64,000 bases of DNA, taken from positions 4,826 through 68,825 of the forward strand of contig JAEZAM010000134.1 in the NCBI GenBank assembly GCA_023430465.1, given 5' to 3'. Numbering within the stretch: position 1 is the first letter of the stretch; each line of letters starts with the position of its first letter. The notes beneath the pieces are model-generated. The model was not told the DNA's origin and did no database searches. It saw only the letters and a program-made list of their open reading frames with translations. Position numbers and translations under genes: made by a program. This stretch comes from Bacteroidota bacterium (GTDB lineage Bacteria; Bacteroidota; Bacteroidia; Chitinophagales; Chitinophagaceae). This document shows, piece by piece, positions 42,754 to 50,947 of this stretch.

Positions 42754-43809
42754 TTATTGAATTCTTATTGCCGGGTTTGTTCTTAAATTATCAATACGGG
42801 ATGGTGGTATCGGAGGTCTTACAACAGGCGGTATGCTTACAGGTATTGGCTTTAATTTGCCGTCAACACTAATGCCGGGGTTACTTTTTTCAATCTCTGA
42901 TTGCTTAGTAGCAGGTAACCAGTTTATTTGAGTTGATTTGTATTCAATTTCCGATTTACCCTGAATACGAGTTATTTCAGAAGTCTCACCATTATTCAAG
43001 CCTCCTGCGTTTAAAGCCTCTTTGGCAACATGTGTACAATCTTGAAATCCCAAAATATAGGAAGTGCCTGCTTCTTCTGCTGCTGCTGCTTTCATCTTCT
43101 CATCTGTGGCTGCATCTGTAGTAATACGGAAACCATCTGTAAATCTCGTTCTTACATTCCCATCTTTATCTGTTTCGGAAGTTTCTTTGCCTTGACCATC
43201 AGCATAATCACCCTTAAACGTATTGTACTCAGAGTTGGAAAACTCATCTAATGTCTTAAAAGTCTTACCGATTGTTGCATGGCCTTTGCCACTTGAACCT
43301 CCGCTACTACTTGCAGCACCATCTTTAGAATAAAAAGTCCATCCGTTTTTATCATCACCAATTAAAACTGCCTGATGACCTGATTGATGACCCTTGGTGG
43401 GTCGTTGAAGTAAAACAATTATATCCTCAGGAGCCATCCCATCAGCATCAATAAACCTTATCGGATTATCAAACGCATAGTTGTAAGGTGAGTGCCTCCT
43501 CATCTTTTCACTCAACGGGTCAATAACCATCCACCTCCCAATCTGGTTATCATACATCCTCGCCCCATAATCCAGCCATTCCAGCCCTGAACCATCAGAA
43601 AACTCTTCACGCTGCTCTTCCTTACCATTATAGGCAAACTTAGTCTCCGGCTCTCCAAATCCCAACGCCTTACTACTCAACCCCGCCATCGTCAACCCAA
43701 ACGGATAATAGTGTGTTTCTTCCAGGATCGGCCCACGGATATGCGTTACCTGCAGGTTATCAAAGAACACGTTTACATTGGGCGTGGCATTGCTCACATA
43801 AATGTACAA
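42754..43809 (-). pseudogene. Rhs C-terminal fragment 1 with toxin-like variable domain
   Basis: 351 residues in the open frame; homologous sequence continues upstream in frame to about 43916, so the marked start is artificial. It contains the Rhs core end ([70 protein letters not shown]), after which the variable domain begins. That domain has [21 protein letters not shown] and, about 120 residues later, [15 protein letters not shown]: a spaced His and Cys-x-His pattern suggesting a papain-like or NlpC/P60-like fold. A proline-rich end follows. The upstream Rhs frame is cut by a hairpin insertion at 43918-43939. Toxin activity is inferred. Confidence 0.65.
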
Positions 43810-43955
43810 ATAACCGTTCTTGCTGCTTGTTAAATTAGTTTGTGTATGGGTCGTTAAGCTATTGTCTGCTCCTACCTGTTCGAACCCACTGCCGGCCGCT
43901 ACAAATTTGAACTGCTTCCCGATAGGCTTCGCTATCGGGACAGGCTATCAAAAAA
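43757..43955. repeat. Direct repeat of about 199 bp, copy A (Rhs 1)
   Basis: This segment is almost identical to 48154-48351, same orientation, offset 4397 bases; only about four substitutions were seen, at the ATTGTCTG/ACTGTCTG site and in the hairpin loop. It covers the conserved Rhs stretch encoding [16 protein letters not shown] and [15 protein letters not shown]. Such identity between otherwise diverged Rhs copies points to recent gene conversion or duplication. Confidence 0.85.
43918..43939. repeat. Hairpin mini-insertion interrupting Rhs copy 1
   Basis: CCCGATAG (43918-43925) pairs perfectly with CTATCGGG (43932-43939) over a 6-base loop. On the - strand it introduces a TAG and shifts frame between ...FLNWLFFD and [13 protein letters not shown]. 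Removing about 29 bases would restore FFDKQFKFV, the usual Rhs wording. A matching hairpin sits at the same site in copy 2 (48315-48336). Confidence 0.7.
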
Positions 43956-44897
43956 TAGCCAGTTCAAAAATGCCTTTGGCTTGCTGGCTGTATAGCCAGA
44001 CTGGCTGTTGAGAAAGCTGGCTGCACCCGGGTCCAGCACCGATCCCGCCGCAAGCTGCGTAGCCGTTGCTCCATGCCCGCCTGCCAGGCCACCGATGCCG
44101 GAGTTTAGCGCACTCAGCAGGCTGGTAAACGGATTTACCGGTGTGCCCGGTGTTACCCCATTCAGCTTGTACCAGCTCTTCGCCTGGATGTTGAACTTAT
44201 CCCCCGCCATCACTTTTAGCACCATGTTGGCGCCCACTTTGTGGCCGTTTCCGTTCAACTGCTGGGTAAAGTCATTGGGTGACGTGTAGGTATCAGTTGG
44301 ATATCCTGCAATACCGGACTTATTTACCCGGCCACTGTCCAGCCCGCCATAAAACGCTTTTTCCAGCGTCAGGTTAGCGGTTTCCAGGCTGGCTACCGGG
44401 TAGGCATCTGTTTTCTTCTCCGTCGTCAGCAGCATCCGCACATTGCCCAGGTGGTCTTTGATCATAAAGTCATACACCAGGCTATCGGTCTTCCGGATAC
44501 GCCCTTCCTCCATCCCAATCAACTCCAGCGTATCATTGCGAAACACACTGCCTGCCAGGTAAAGCGTAGTGGTCGTATCCACACCGGGCTCATAGGTTGT
44601 CTTTTGCAGTTTATTTCCGCCCGCGTCATAAAGGTATTCGATCCAGCCTTTGTTCACTCCGCCCGTCTTTTTCACCGTCACCTTCCTGGGCAGGTTCAGG
44701 TGATTGTATTCGATTCCATTTGCGCTGGCAGCCGTGATGATATCCTTGTTCAGGTCCTTGACCATATTGCCATTCCCATCATAAAAATAATCGACACTGG
44801 ATGTCGTCTTGCCCGCGCTATTGGGATGCAGCGTCGATGTTTTGAAATCACCCAGCTTCGTGGTTGGATCATTCTGCCGGTCAATCACGTTCAGCAA
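43932..44897 (-). pseudogene. Rhs core fragment 1 (upstream part)
   Basis: 321 residues with YD-repeat wording: YFYDGNGNMVKDLNK, IEYNHLNLPRKVTV, YLYDAGGNKLQKTTY, DFMIKDHLGNVRMLLTTEKK. Rhs sequence actually begins a few codons upstream (AGSNRLLNVIDRQNDP), but the frame hits a stop at 44917 right where IS66-like sequence starts, so the large N-terminal part of the gene is lost. Downstream it ends at the stop made by the hairpin insertion. Together with 42754-43809 it forms one broken Rhs gene. Confidence 0.75.
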
Positions 44898-44911
44898 CCG
44901 GTTGCTGCCGG

Positions 44912-45172
44912 CTATTTAGTATACTGTAAACTATAGATCGTAGATTGTTCAACCGCCACCACATCAAGTGCGGAGAAGCCATGGGTAGACCCCAGGTTAC
45001 CTGCCTTATTTTTATACCGCGCTTTCCATTTGTGAAAGTTGGCTGGGTTGATATGATGTTGCCTGCAAAAATCGGTCACGGTCAACTGACTGGTTGAATG
45101 CAAGGTCAACAGCTCCCGGATCTGCTCCCTTGATCTACGCTGACGAATCGGGCTTGTTTGCGTTTGTTCCAA
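44912..45172 (-). pseudogene. IS66-family TnpA remnant
   Basis: 86 residues. RRSREQIRELLTLHSTSQLTVTDFCRQHHINPANFHKWKARYKN is the helix-turn-helix region of IS66 accessory protein TnpA of Bacteroidota type. The start is a TTG and the C-terminal part (after FSALDVVAVEQ) is replaced by a short tail at the Rhs junction. TnpB and the transposase TnpC are absent, so the element is dead. It is the likely cause of loss of the Rhs 5' part. Confidence 0.65.
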
Positions 45173-45321
45173 AAAACTTGCGTTGCAGCAAACTTATCAA
45201 GTCGAACTATCCTGCACAAGGTGTAGTTGGCCGGAGGGTTACGATGGATCGGGGTAGAATATAAGAACGTCAAGTTGAACCATCTAATGTTCTTGCTTTA
45301 CTTGCCTAGTAACTTGTAAAT
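45173..45321. other. Gap without recognised feature
   Basis: About 150 bases between the IS66 remnant and the membrane protein gene. No ORF, clear inverted repeat or promoter was recognised. It may contain the eroded left part of the IS element. Confidence 0.3.
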
Positions 45322-45714
45322 TTATGACTCCCGGCGCGTTTCGGGCTTTTTCCAGTTTTTTAATAGGGAGATATTGGTCGCGACTAACACGAGTAGCACC
45401 AGGAACGAAAATAGTTGAAACTCAATTTCAAGTGAAAAACTGTTTATAGTAAAACCCATCGCCGAGTAAGATATGGAAGGAGTAAACGCCAACATGTTGA
45501 ATGTGCCGAGGGCTAGCATGACGCATGTCGCCAGAAAGCCAAGGCGATAATTCACACATGCTAAAAGTATTGCAGCTATCAAAAAGGCAATCCCAAAGTA
45601 ATGTTCTTTTTGTAAAATTACTTGTGTGATTTGTGTTACGTAGAAACAATAAATAAATGAAATTGTTAGAATTGCAAGTGCGAGGTATTTGCTTTTATTC
45701 CTGATATCGAGCAT
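45322..45714 (-). CDS. Small four-helix membrane protein, candidate immunity protein
   Basis: 130 residues with four hydrophobic helices (about 11-30, 40-57, 58-76, 98-116) and a basic C-terminus. No family recognised. It starts 4 bases after the stop of the Rhs-like tail at 45719, the usual place of an immunity gene, and AT-rich composition marks it as accessory. A membrane immunity protein would fit a pore-forming or envelope-targeting toxin. This is inferred from position. Confidence 0.5.
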   Translation of the reverse strand: MLDIRNKSKYLALAILTISFIYCFYVTQITQVILQKEHYFGIAFLIAAILLACVNYRLGFLATCVMLALGTFNMLAFTPSISYSAMGFTINSFSLEIEFQLFSFLVLLVLVATNISLLKNWKKPETRRES

Positions 45715-45718
45715 TTTG

Positions 45719-46048
45719 TTAGTGTTTCACAGGTGCTAAATCAATGTCCTTTGATACACTGCCACCCACCGTAGTCTGTGTTGTGACCGTCGTTTTTTCT
45801 TTTGTGACAGGGTCGATAATTATATTCTGTCTGGAAACGAACGTAGCATCGGCAGCTAACGCCATACCTACCTTAAATTCGTTGAGGTAGTCCCCGCTGT
45901 CCGTAGCCTGAGGGTTACAGACAGCATGTTCCATTTTGTTTGGAGGGTGCTGCGGACAGCAAGGTATGGAAAGCGTGATTATGATGTTCTGATACAGGCG
46001 ACGAACAGCGGGGGATTTAAAGTACGACCTTAGATGGATGAACTTCAC
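45719..46048 (-). pseudogene. C-terminal tail remnant, probably of an Rhs or similar toxin
   Basis: The open frame is 109 codons, but its first half (to about residue 52) is read from the MITE-like element. Only the end, DYLNEFKVGMALAADATFVSRQNIIIDPVTKEKTTVTTQTT and onward, looks like natural protein. It resembles the tail of a toxin-carrying protein truncated by the repeat. The adjacent membrane protein gene supports a toxin-immunity remnant. Confidence is limited because no domain is recognised. Confidence 0.35.
45891..46013. mobile_element. MITE-like element with imperfect terminal inverted repeats (full copy)
   Basis: The left end CCCCGCTGTCCGTAGCC (45892-45908) and the reverse complement of the right end at 45997-46013 match at 15 of 17 positions. 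The interior has further GGACAGC-type inverted pieces. A diverged copy is at about 48391-48509, and an 18-base end piece at 41394. No coding capacity. Its size of about 122 bp and inverted ends fit a non-autonomous element, but no target duplication was identified. Confidence 0.6.
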
Positions 46049-46492
46049 GAAGTATTAAAGCTGTTCTCTGACTGGTAATTGAGTCAAGTTTAGATCTTCG
46101 TCCTACAGAAAAAAGCTCGAAGTGAATATCTTTTTTTTGTTCCTTGCTATAAAATTTACCTGTTATTTTATTGAATACAACTCTTTCGGCCGAACTGTCA
46201 TTATCTTGTCTAACGACATAAGGAATTATTCGATTACTGCTCTCTCCTTTGTCATAGAAAGTTATATTAAACTGCCCATAGTTAGGTTTGAACTTAGTGC
46301 GTAGAATACCTGAAGGACCGATATCATACAATCGCGTTGTATTAGCGAATGCTGGATCTTTGCCATTTTGATCTTCAAAAATGATCAACACGTTTCCTTC
46401 AAAATTACTATCCACCAAATAATGGCAATCGTCAGCCCCGGTTTGGACGAAATTGTCAATAACAACATTGGTAATAGCCAGAACTTAATCAT
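46017..46492 (-). pseudogene. Frameshifted lipoprotein, DUF6843-like
   Basis: The 133-residue frame (to 46418) reads HYLVDSNFEGNVLIIFEDQNG ... LYDIGPSGILRTKFKPNYGQFNITFYD, which resembles DUF6843. Upstream in another frame, from the ATG at 46492, is a signal peptide MIKFWLLPMLLLTISS. One extra G in the run at 46436-46439 (C4 on +) would join the two frames into a protein of about 158 residues and give a length divisible by three. So the gene seems to be broken by a one-base loss in a homopolymer; slippage-based switching is possible but unproven. Confidence 0.6.
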
Positions 46493-46579
46493 GTTACAGG
46501 TGTTATTTGGTTGCTTTTGCGTTTTCAAATTGTTTATTCCAGTCGGCGATGGTCATTGTGGTTGAACTTTGTTTCCCAT

Positions 46580-46762
46580 CCTCCTGCACTCGAAGTATCA
46601 CTGGATTACCTGGCGGGCGATGCCGCCCAGTCGGTCGATAAACAGACCATTAAGCTCATTCACGATATTGAAGGACTCGAACCCTCCATCAAGGATAAAT
46701 TGTTTTTCCTGGCTAACGCCGTGATCCGCGATGCCAAAACAAAAAAGGCGTACACTTTATAA
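46580..46762 (+). pseudogene. 3' remnant of an XRE-family regulator
   Basis: The segment ALEVSLDYLAGDAAQSVDKQTIKLIHDIEGLEPSIKDKLFFLANAVIRDAKTKKAYTL is the C-terminal end of a Cro/CI-type HTH protein (from the last HTH helix on). The DNA-binding helices and start are missing, replaced by unrelated sequence before about 46580. It is therefore a dead fragment in the island. Confidence 0.6.
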
Positions 46763-46777
46763 ACGCTTATTACCGCT

Positions 46778-47134
46778 TTACATGTTTATTAAAAATAATG
46801 CTCCAATTACGATAGCTGAAAATATATAAAAAGGCACTAAATATTTATTTCGCCGAATATAAGTTGCGCGATGCCTCATTAATTTTCTCCTCTTGGTATT
46901 TTTTTCAAAAAAGAAAAATAACAGGAGCATCATCATCCCGATACCGATAAATCTTGCAGCCCCTACAATCTTTAAGTCAAAAGAAAGTTGCAAAATTACA
47001 ACTACGGCAAAGCAAAGTATCAACGATATAATTTGATTTGCACGATAAAAATACCCACGGCCAGATTTATAAATCTTAGCTCTATAAAGCATATAAATAA
47101 GCGAGTACTGTACTTTCTCAATAATGTTAGTCAT
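46778..47134 (-). CDS. Small membrane protein, candidate immunity protein for Rhs 2
   Basis: 118 residues from the ATG at 47134; a start at 47167 is in frame and would overlap the Rhs gene by 23 bases. Hydrophobic segments lie at about 34-50, 54-75 and 97-115, with a strongly basic middle (EKNTKRRKLMRHRATYIRRNK). No family recognised. It directly follows the Rhs 2 C-terminal domain on the same strand, so an immunity role against that domain is plausible. Confidence 0.5.
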   Translation of the reverse strand: MTNIIEKVQYSLIYMLYRAKIYKSGRGYFYRANQIISLILCFAVVVILQLSFDLKIVGAARFIGIGMMMLLLFFFFEKNTKRRKLMRHRATYIRRNKYLVPFYIFSAIVIGALFLINM

Positions 47135-47144
47135 AAAATCAAGC

Positions 47145-48206
47145 TTACCACCAACCGGCATAGTCATTTAGCCCTAAAATAATTTCTCCAACGATCACGA
47201 TACCTATACCGACAGGGCCAGAGGCCGCGATAGGACCCTTCGCTAAAGCCCATGCGCCTTTCACTGCCGCTTTTGTATAATCGCCTTTTCGAAGATCCAT
47301 TGCGATATCTACTCCTGGTGCGTACTTTCCTAGTGTCTTTCCAATGGGAGAGTTATCCAACACATTTGTAATTACACCATCCATTGCCTCTTTCCCAATA
47401 ACCTTGTTTGAAAGAACCTGTGCACCTACTGACATTCCTTCCGTCACATCTCTCGATAAGCTCAATGCATCTTCAGTATTATCTATAGCATCCAGTGCAT
47501 TATTCAATGTTGAATTATCTAGGCCACTTGACTTGGTTAAGGTTTGAGGCTCGGCGTTTGCAGGATCAGTTTGCGTGGTCGAGGGCTTACCTTCTCCCAT
47601 TGGCGTAGCAGTTCCATCAGAATTTAATTTGTGAGTGACTGCCTTGTCGCCATAATTCGTTCTACCACGTTCTACATAACCTTCTTTGCCTACGTAGCTA
47701 ACATTGCTCACGCCTTTATCAGCATTATCCTTCGCCCATTGCTGAGCACCTCCAGCATCTGTAACACTTGCTTCCCACTTATAATGGAGCTCACCGCTCT
47801 GGCCTGTAAACTTTATCCAGTCAGTTGGAGCCATTCCATCCGGATCTATGTAACGCAGGGGATTGTCGAACGCATAGTTATAAGGAGAATATCGTCGCAT
47901 TGGATCCGATTTCGGATCAACCGTGTGCCATCTGCCTATCTGGGGATCGTAGTTGCGTGCGCCGAAGTCATATAGTTCCAACCCGGATCCATCACTGAAC
48001 TCTTTCTCTTGTTTCTCTTTCCCGTTGTATTTGTATTTATTCTCAGCTCCTCCGAAGCTTAGTGCTTTGGAACTGATCCCAGCCATAGTGAGTCTAAATG
48101 GATAATAGTGTGTTTCTTCCAATAAAGGACCTCTTACATGAGTTACCTGCAGATTATCAAAGAACACGTTTACATTGGGCGTGGCATTGCTCACATAAAT
48201 GTACAA
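47145..48206 (-). pseudogene. Rhs C-terminal fragment 2 with a different variable domain
   Basis: 353 residues in the marked frame; Rhs sequence continues in frame upstream to about 48312. The core end [20 protein letters not shown] ... [46 protein letters not shown] parallels copy 1, but the part after this point is unrelated to it: about 230 residues rich in Asp/Thr ending in a hydrophobic glycine-rich stretch ([23 protein letters not shown]). That end could insert in membranes. The 5' side is cut by the hairpin and by a lost T before it. Confidence 0.6.
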
Positions 48207-48351
48207 ATAACCGTTCTTGCTGCTTGTTAAATTAGTTTGTGTATGGGTCGTTAAGCTACTGTCTGCTCCTACCTGTTCGAACCCACTGCCGGCCGCTACA
48301 AATTTGAACTGCTTCCCGATACGCTTCGCGATCGGGACAGGCTATCAAAAA
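48154..48351. repeat. Direct repeat of about 199 bp, copy B (Rhs 2), including hairpin 48315-48336
   Basis: Near-identical to 43757-43955. Its hairpin differs from copy A by two substitutions that remove the old inner pairs but allow a new CGC-TTC-GCG pairing, so a hairpin is retained: CCCGAT (48315-48320) with ATCGGG (48331-48336). Just beyond it the T-run in the Rhs frame is one base shorter than in copy A, an additional frameshift. Confidence 0.8.
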
Positions 48352-48460
48352 CATAAAGTTCACATACGCGTTGGGGACCGTAGTTGTTTCATAGCTGCCT
48401 GTAGCCAGGAGGCTACGGACGACATGTCCATATTTTTTGGAGGATGTTACGGACAACGAG
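48352..48460 (-). pseudogene. Short Rhs core remnant upstream of copy 2
   Basis: On the - strand about 20 codons read LLATGSYETTTVPNAYVNFMF, matching the Rhs core just before FFD(K)QFKFV. Further upstream the frame runs into the MITE-like element, so nothing remains of the rest of this Rhs gene. Confidence 0.5.
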
Positions 48461-48509
48461 GTATGGACAGCATGATTATGAATTTCTGATAGAGGCTACG
48501 AACAAGGGG
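48391..48509. mobile_element. MITE-like element, diverged copy
   Basis: Aligns with 45891-46013 over almost its full length: shared pieces include GACATGTCCAT/GCATGTTCCAT, TTTGGAGG, GAGGTATGGA, GCATGATTATGA and GGCTACGAACA. A perfect GTAGCC-AGGA-GGCTAC hairpin (48401-48416) is at the left end. Terminal inverted repeats are weaker than in the full copy. It separates the Rhs 2 remnant from the DinB gene. Confidence 0.5.
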
Positions 48510-48586
48510 AAACGCGCTCTGTACCCAGTTTTATTGACTGTCTTTGAAACTGCCTCTACTCACGAGCAAGCCTGTAACTTTGCCCC

Positions 48587-49135
48587 ATGTACCAACCCGA
48601 TAACTACCACCGGGAATTCTGGCTGCGCGGACCCGTACCAGGCATTCCAAAAGAACTCCAGCCCGTTGCCCATGCACTCCTTCAAGCCCAAAAAGAAATC
48701 AATCTGGGCATTGCAGCATTTCCTGATGAATACCTATGGAACAAACCAGCTGGTCTCGCCTCCGTCGGATTCCATCTGCAACATATCCGCGGCGTGCTGG
48801 ACCGGCTCTTCACTTACGCAGAAGGCAAAATGCTTAACGATCAACAAATGGACGAACTAAAAAAAGAAGGAACCCCATATGATAACAACGACACTCTCGC
48901 GAACCTGATTGATCTCCTGAACGCGCAACTTGAAATCACCATGAAAAAACTTGCCGCTATAGATCCGGGCACCCTGGCCGATAAATCGTTCGTCGGACGT
49001 GACAGGATCGAAACTACCCGCGCAGGACTTCTCTTCCACGCCGCCGAACATACCATGCGGCATACGGGGCAACTGCTGGTGACGGTAAAACTGTCGCATT
49101 TGTTTTCGGCGGAGGGTGTTGAAGTTTCTCGCTAA
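48587..49135 (+). CDS. DinB-family protein
   Basis: 182 residues, four-helix-bundle pattern. Metal ligands of the DinB/YfiT fold are suggested by GFHLQHIRGVLDRLF (His63, His66 region) and LLFHAAEHTMRHTGQLLV near the C-terminus. Family members are metal-dependent enzymes, often thiol S-transferases; bacillithiol transferase activity is known for related proteins, and this genome encodes BshC. The stop codon TAA lies at the border of a GCAAAG-type repeat (TTTCTCGCTAAGCCGCC). Confidence 0.82.
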   Translation: MYQPDNYHREFWLRGPVPGIPKELQPVAHALLQAQKEINLGIAAFPDEYLWNKPAGLASVGFHLQHIRGVLDRLFTYAEGKMLNDQQMDELKKEGTPYDNNDTLANLIDLLNAQLEITMKKLAAIDPGTLADKSFVGRDRIETTRAGLLFHAAEHTMRHTGQLLVTVKLSHLFSAEGVEVSR

Positions 49136-49240
49136 GCCGCCAAGGTGAATTATGATAGCCTGGCGTTAGAAAAGAAATTTTGCGTCCTTTGTTTCCATTG
49201 CTCCCGAGGGCCCGGGATTTGCGTGGAACTGAAACACGCA
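49133..49240. repeat. Diverged single copy of the 106-bp repeat
   Basis: AAGGTGAATTATGATAGCCTGGCGTTAGAAAAG, read in pieces, matches the 41.2-kb unit (AAAGGTGTATTATGTTAGTCTGGCGTGAGGAAAG), and GGGATTTGCGTGGAACTGAAACACGC matches its palindrome end with several changes. It begins at the stop codon of the DinB gene. Confidence 0.65.
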
Positions 49241-49288
49241 ACCCCAACTTTTGGCACATAATTGTATATACCATCCTTAAACATCACC

Positions 49289-49567
49289 ATGAAATCAGGA
49301 AGATCCAGCAAATATTTCCAAAGCCGGAAGGAAAAGACAAACCCGATGACTTCTGCCGCAGACGTACAATCCAGCAACGACAATAAGATAGACCAGGATA
49401 TGCGCGGCTATGGCGCTGAACATGCCAAAGAAGAAGTTGTCAACCCAAAAACAGCCACCCAGAAAAAAACGGCAGCCGTGGATACAAAGGATGGTGAAAA
49501 AGTGATCACCGAAGATGAAAAGAAATCCGCCTACATAAAGAAAGAAACCTCCGGCGATGATGTATAA
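49289..49567 (+). CDS. Small hydrophilic protein, unknown function
   Basis: 92 residues from the ATG at 49289 (a TTG at 49262 is in frame). The protein is highly charged and lysine-rich (KDGEKVITEDEKKSAYIKKETSGDD) with no hydrophobic segment, probably disordered. No family is recognised, but the composition suits stress-related small proteins of Bacteroidota. Its stop abuts the stop of rimO on the other strand. Confidence 0.55.
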   Translation: MKSGRSSKYFQSRKEKTNPMTSAADVQSSNDNKIDQDMRGYGAEHAKEEVVNPKTATQKKTAAVDTKDGEKVITEDEKKSAYIKKETSGDDV

Positions 49568-50881
49568 TTAACCAGGCACCACCTCACCTTCCAGGTCGTA
49601 GTCGTATGCCTTTGTGATTTTTACATTTACAAATTCGCCAATTTTCAATTTGGTGGTTGATTGAATAATAACTTCATTATCCACCTCAACACTATCAAAT
49701 TCCGTCCGGCCGATATACCTGCCGGACTCTTTTTTATCGATCAATGTCTTAAACGTCATCCCTACCTTTTCCTGGTTCAACTCATAAGATATCTCCTGCT
49801 GCACCTCCATCACTTCCTGGGCCCTTCTCTCCTTCTCTTCCTGTGGGATATTGTCCACCAGCTCATGCGCACCTGTGCCTTCTTCATGCGAATAGGAAAA
49901 TATGCCCACACGATCAAACCGCTGACGCTGCAGAAACCCTTTCAATTCCTCGATATCATCCAAGGTCTCTCCCGGAAATCCCGCGATGAGCGTCGTGCGA
50001 AGACATATACCCGGAACCTTCTCCCGAATGGCGACGATCAGTTCCTCCATCTCCTCCCGCGTGATCTGCCGCTTCATTGCCTTCAGCATATTATTCGCTG
50101 CGTGTTGCAACGGCATATCCAGGTAGTTGCAGATGTTCGGCCGGTCGCGCATCACGTCCAGTATGTCCATCGGGAACTTTGAGGGGTAAGCATAGTGCAA
50201 CCTGATCCACTCCAGCCCCTGTACATCGGCCAGGCGGTTCAACAAGTCTGGCAACATTCTTTTCTTATAAATGTCGAGGCCGTAATAGGTCAACTCCTGT
50301 GCAATCAGCATGACCTCTTTTACGCCGCGTTTCACCAACGCTTCCGCCTCGCGCACCAGTTCCTCAATCGGCCGGCTGGTATGCTGGCCACGCATCAACG
50401 GGATAGCGCAAAAGGAACAGGTCCTGTTACAACCCTCAGATATCTTCATGTAAGCATAATGCTGCGGTGTCGCAAGCAGGCGCTCTCCAATCAGTTCAGC
50501 TTTATAATCGGCTTCGAATTTTTTCAGGATCAATGGCAGTTCCATCGTCCCGAAATACGCATCCACCTCGGGGATCTCTGTTTCCAGGTTATTGCGGTAC
50601 CGCTCACTCAGGCAACCTGTCACATAAACCTTATCCAGTTTTCCCCGCCGTTTCAACTCCACCTGGTCGAGGATTGTGTTGATGCTCTCCTCTTTCGCCT
50701 TGTCGATAAATCCACAGGTATTCACTACCACAATGTTGTGATCCGACTTGCGGTTCTCATGTACAACATCGATATCATTGGCGATTAGCTGACCACTTAA
50801 TACCTCGCTGTCAACCATGTTCTTGCTGCAACCAAGTGTAATGATATTGACCTTATCGCGGCGGAGAGTTTTTGTTTTCAT
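49568..50881 (-). CDS. rimO: Ribosomal protein S12 methylthiotransferase RimO
   Basis: 437 residues from the ATG at 50881; a TTG at 50893 is in frame but less likely. The N-terminal UPF0004 domain starts VNIITLGCSKNMVDSEVL with Cys18, and has VVNTCGFIDKAKEES and VTGCLSERYRN for the second Fe-S cluster. The radical-SAM motif is CNRTCSFC, and a TRAM domain ends the protein. It adds a methylthio group to the S12 aspartate. It belongs to the rpmB-rpmG-DUF4295-ftsY-rimO neighbourhood. Confidence 0.94.
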   Translation of the reverse strand: MKTKTLRRDKVNIITLGCSKNMVDSEVLSGQLIANDIDVVHENRKSDHNIVVVNTCGFIDKAKEESINTILDQVELKRRGKLDKVYVTGCLSERYRNNLETEIPEVDAYFGTMELPLILKKFEADYKAELIGERLLATPQHYAYMKISEGCNRTCSFCAIPLMRGQHTSRPIEELVREAEALVKRGVKEVMLIAQELTYYGLDIYKKRMLPDLLNRLADVQGLEWIRLHYAYPSKFPMDILDVMRDRPNICNYLDMPLQHAANNMLKAMKRQITREEMEELIVAIREKVPGICLRTTLIAGFPGETLDDIEELKGFLQRQRFDRVGIFSYSHEEGTGAHELVDNIPQEEKERRAQEVMEVQQEISYELNQEKVGMTFKTLIDKKESGRYIGRTEFDSVEVDNEVIIQSTTKLKIGEFVNVKITKAYDYDLEGEVVPG

Positions 50882-50947
50882 TTGAGCCTGCAAAGGTACA
50901 TTATTTCAACGAGGGAGAGAAGCAGGGCCTGCGCCGCTGGCCGATGC

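Noticed and set aside
44451..44936. 161-codon + frame across the Rhs fragment
   Set aside because: Antisense of YD-repeat sequence; no independent support.
50195..50788. 197-codon + frame inside rimO
   Set aside because: Antisense shadow; rimO Fe-S motifs are all intact.
50891..50898. TACCTTTG element before rimO as a promoter
   Set aside because: It sits only 9 bases from the start codon and has no -33 partner; noted but not called as a feature.
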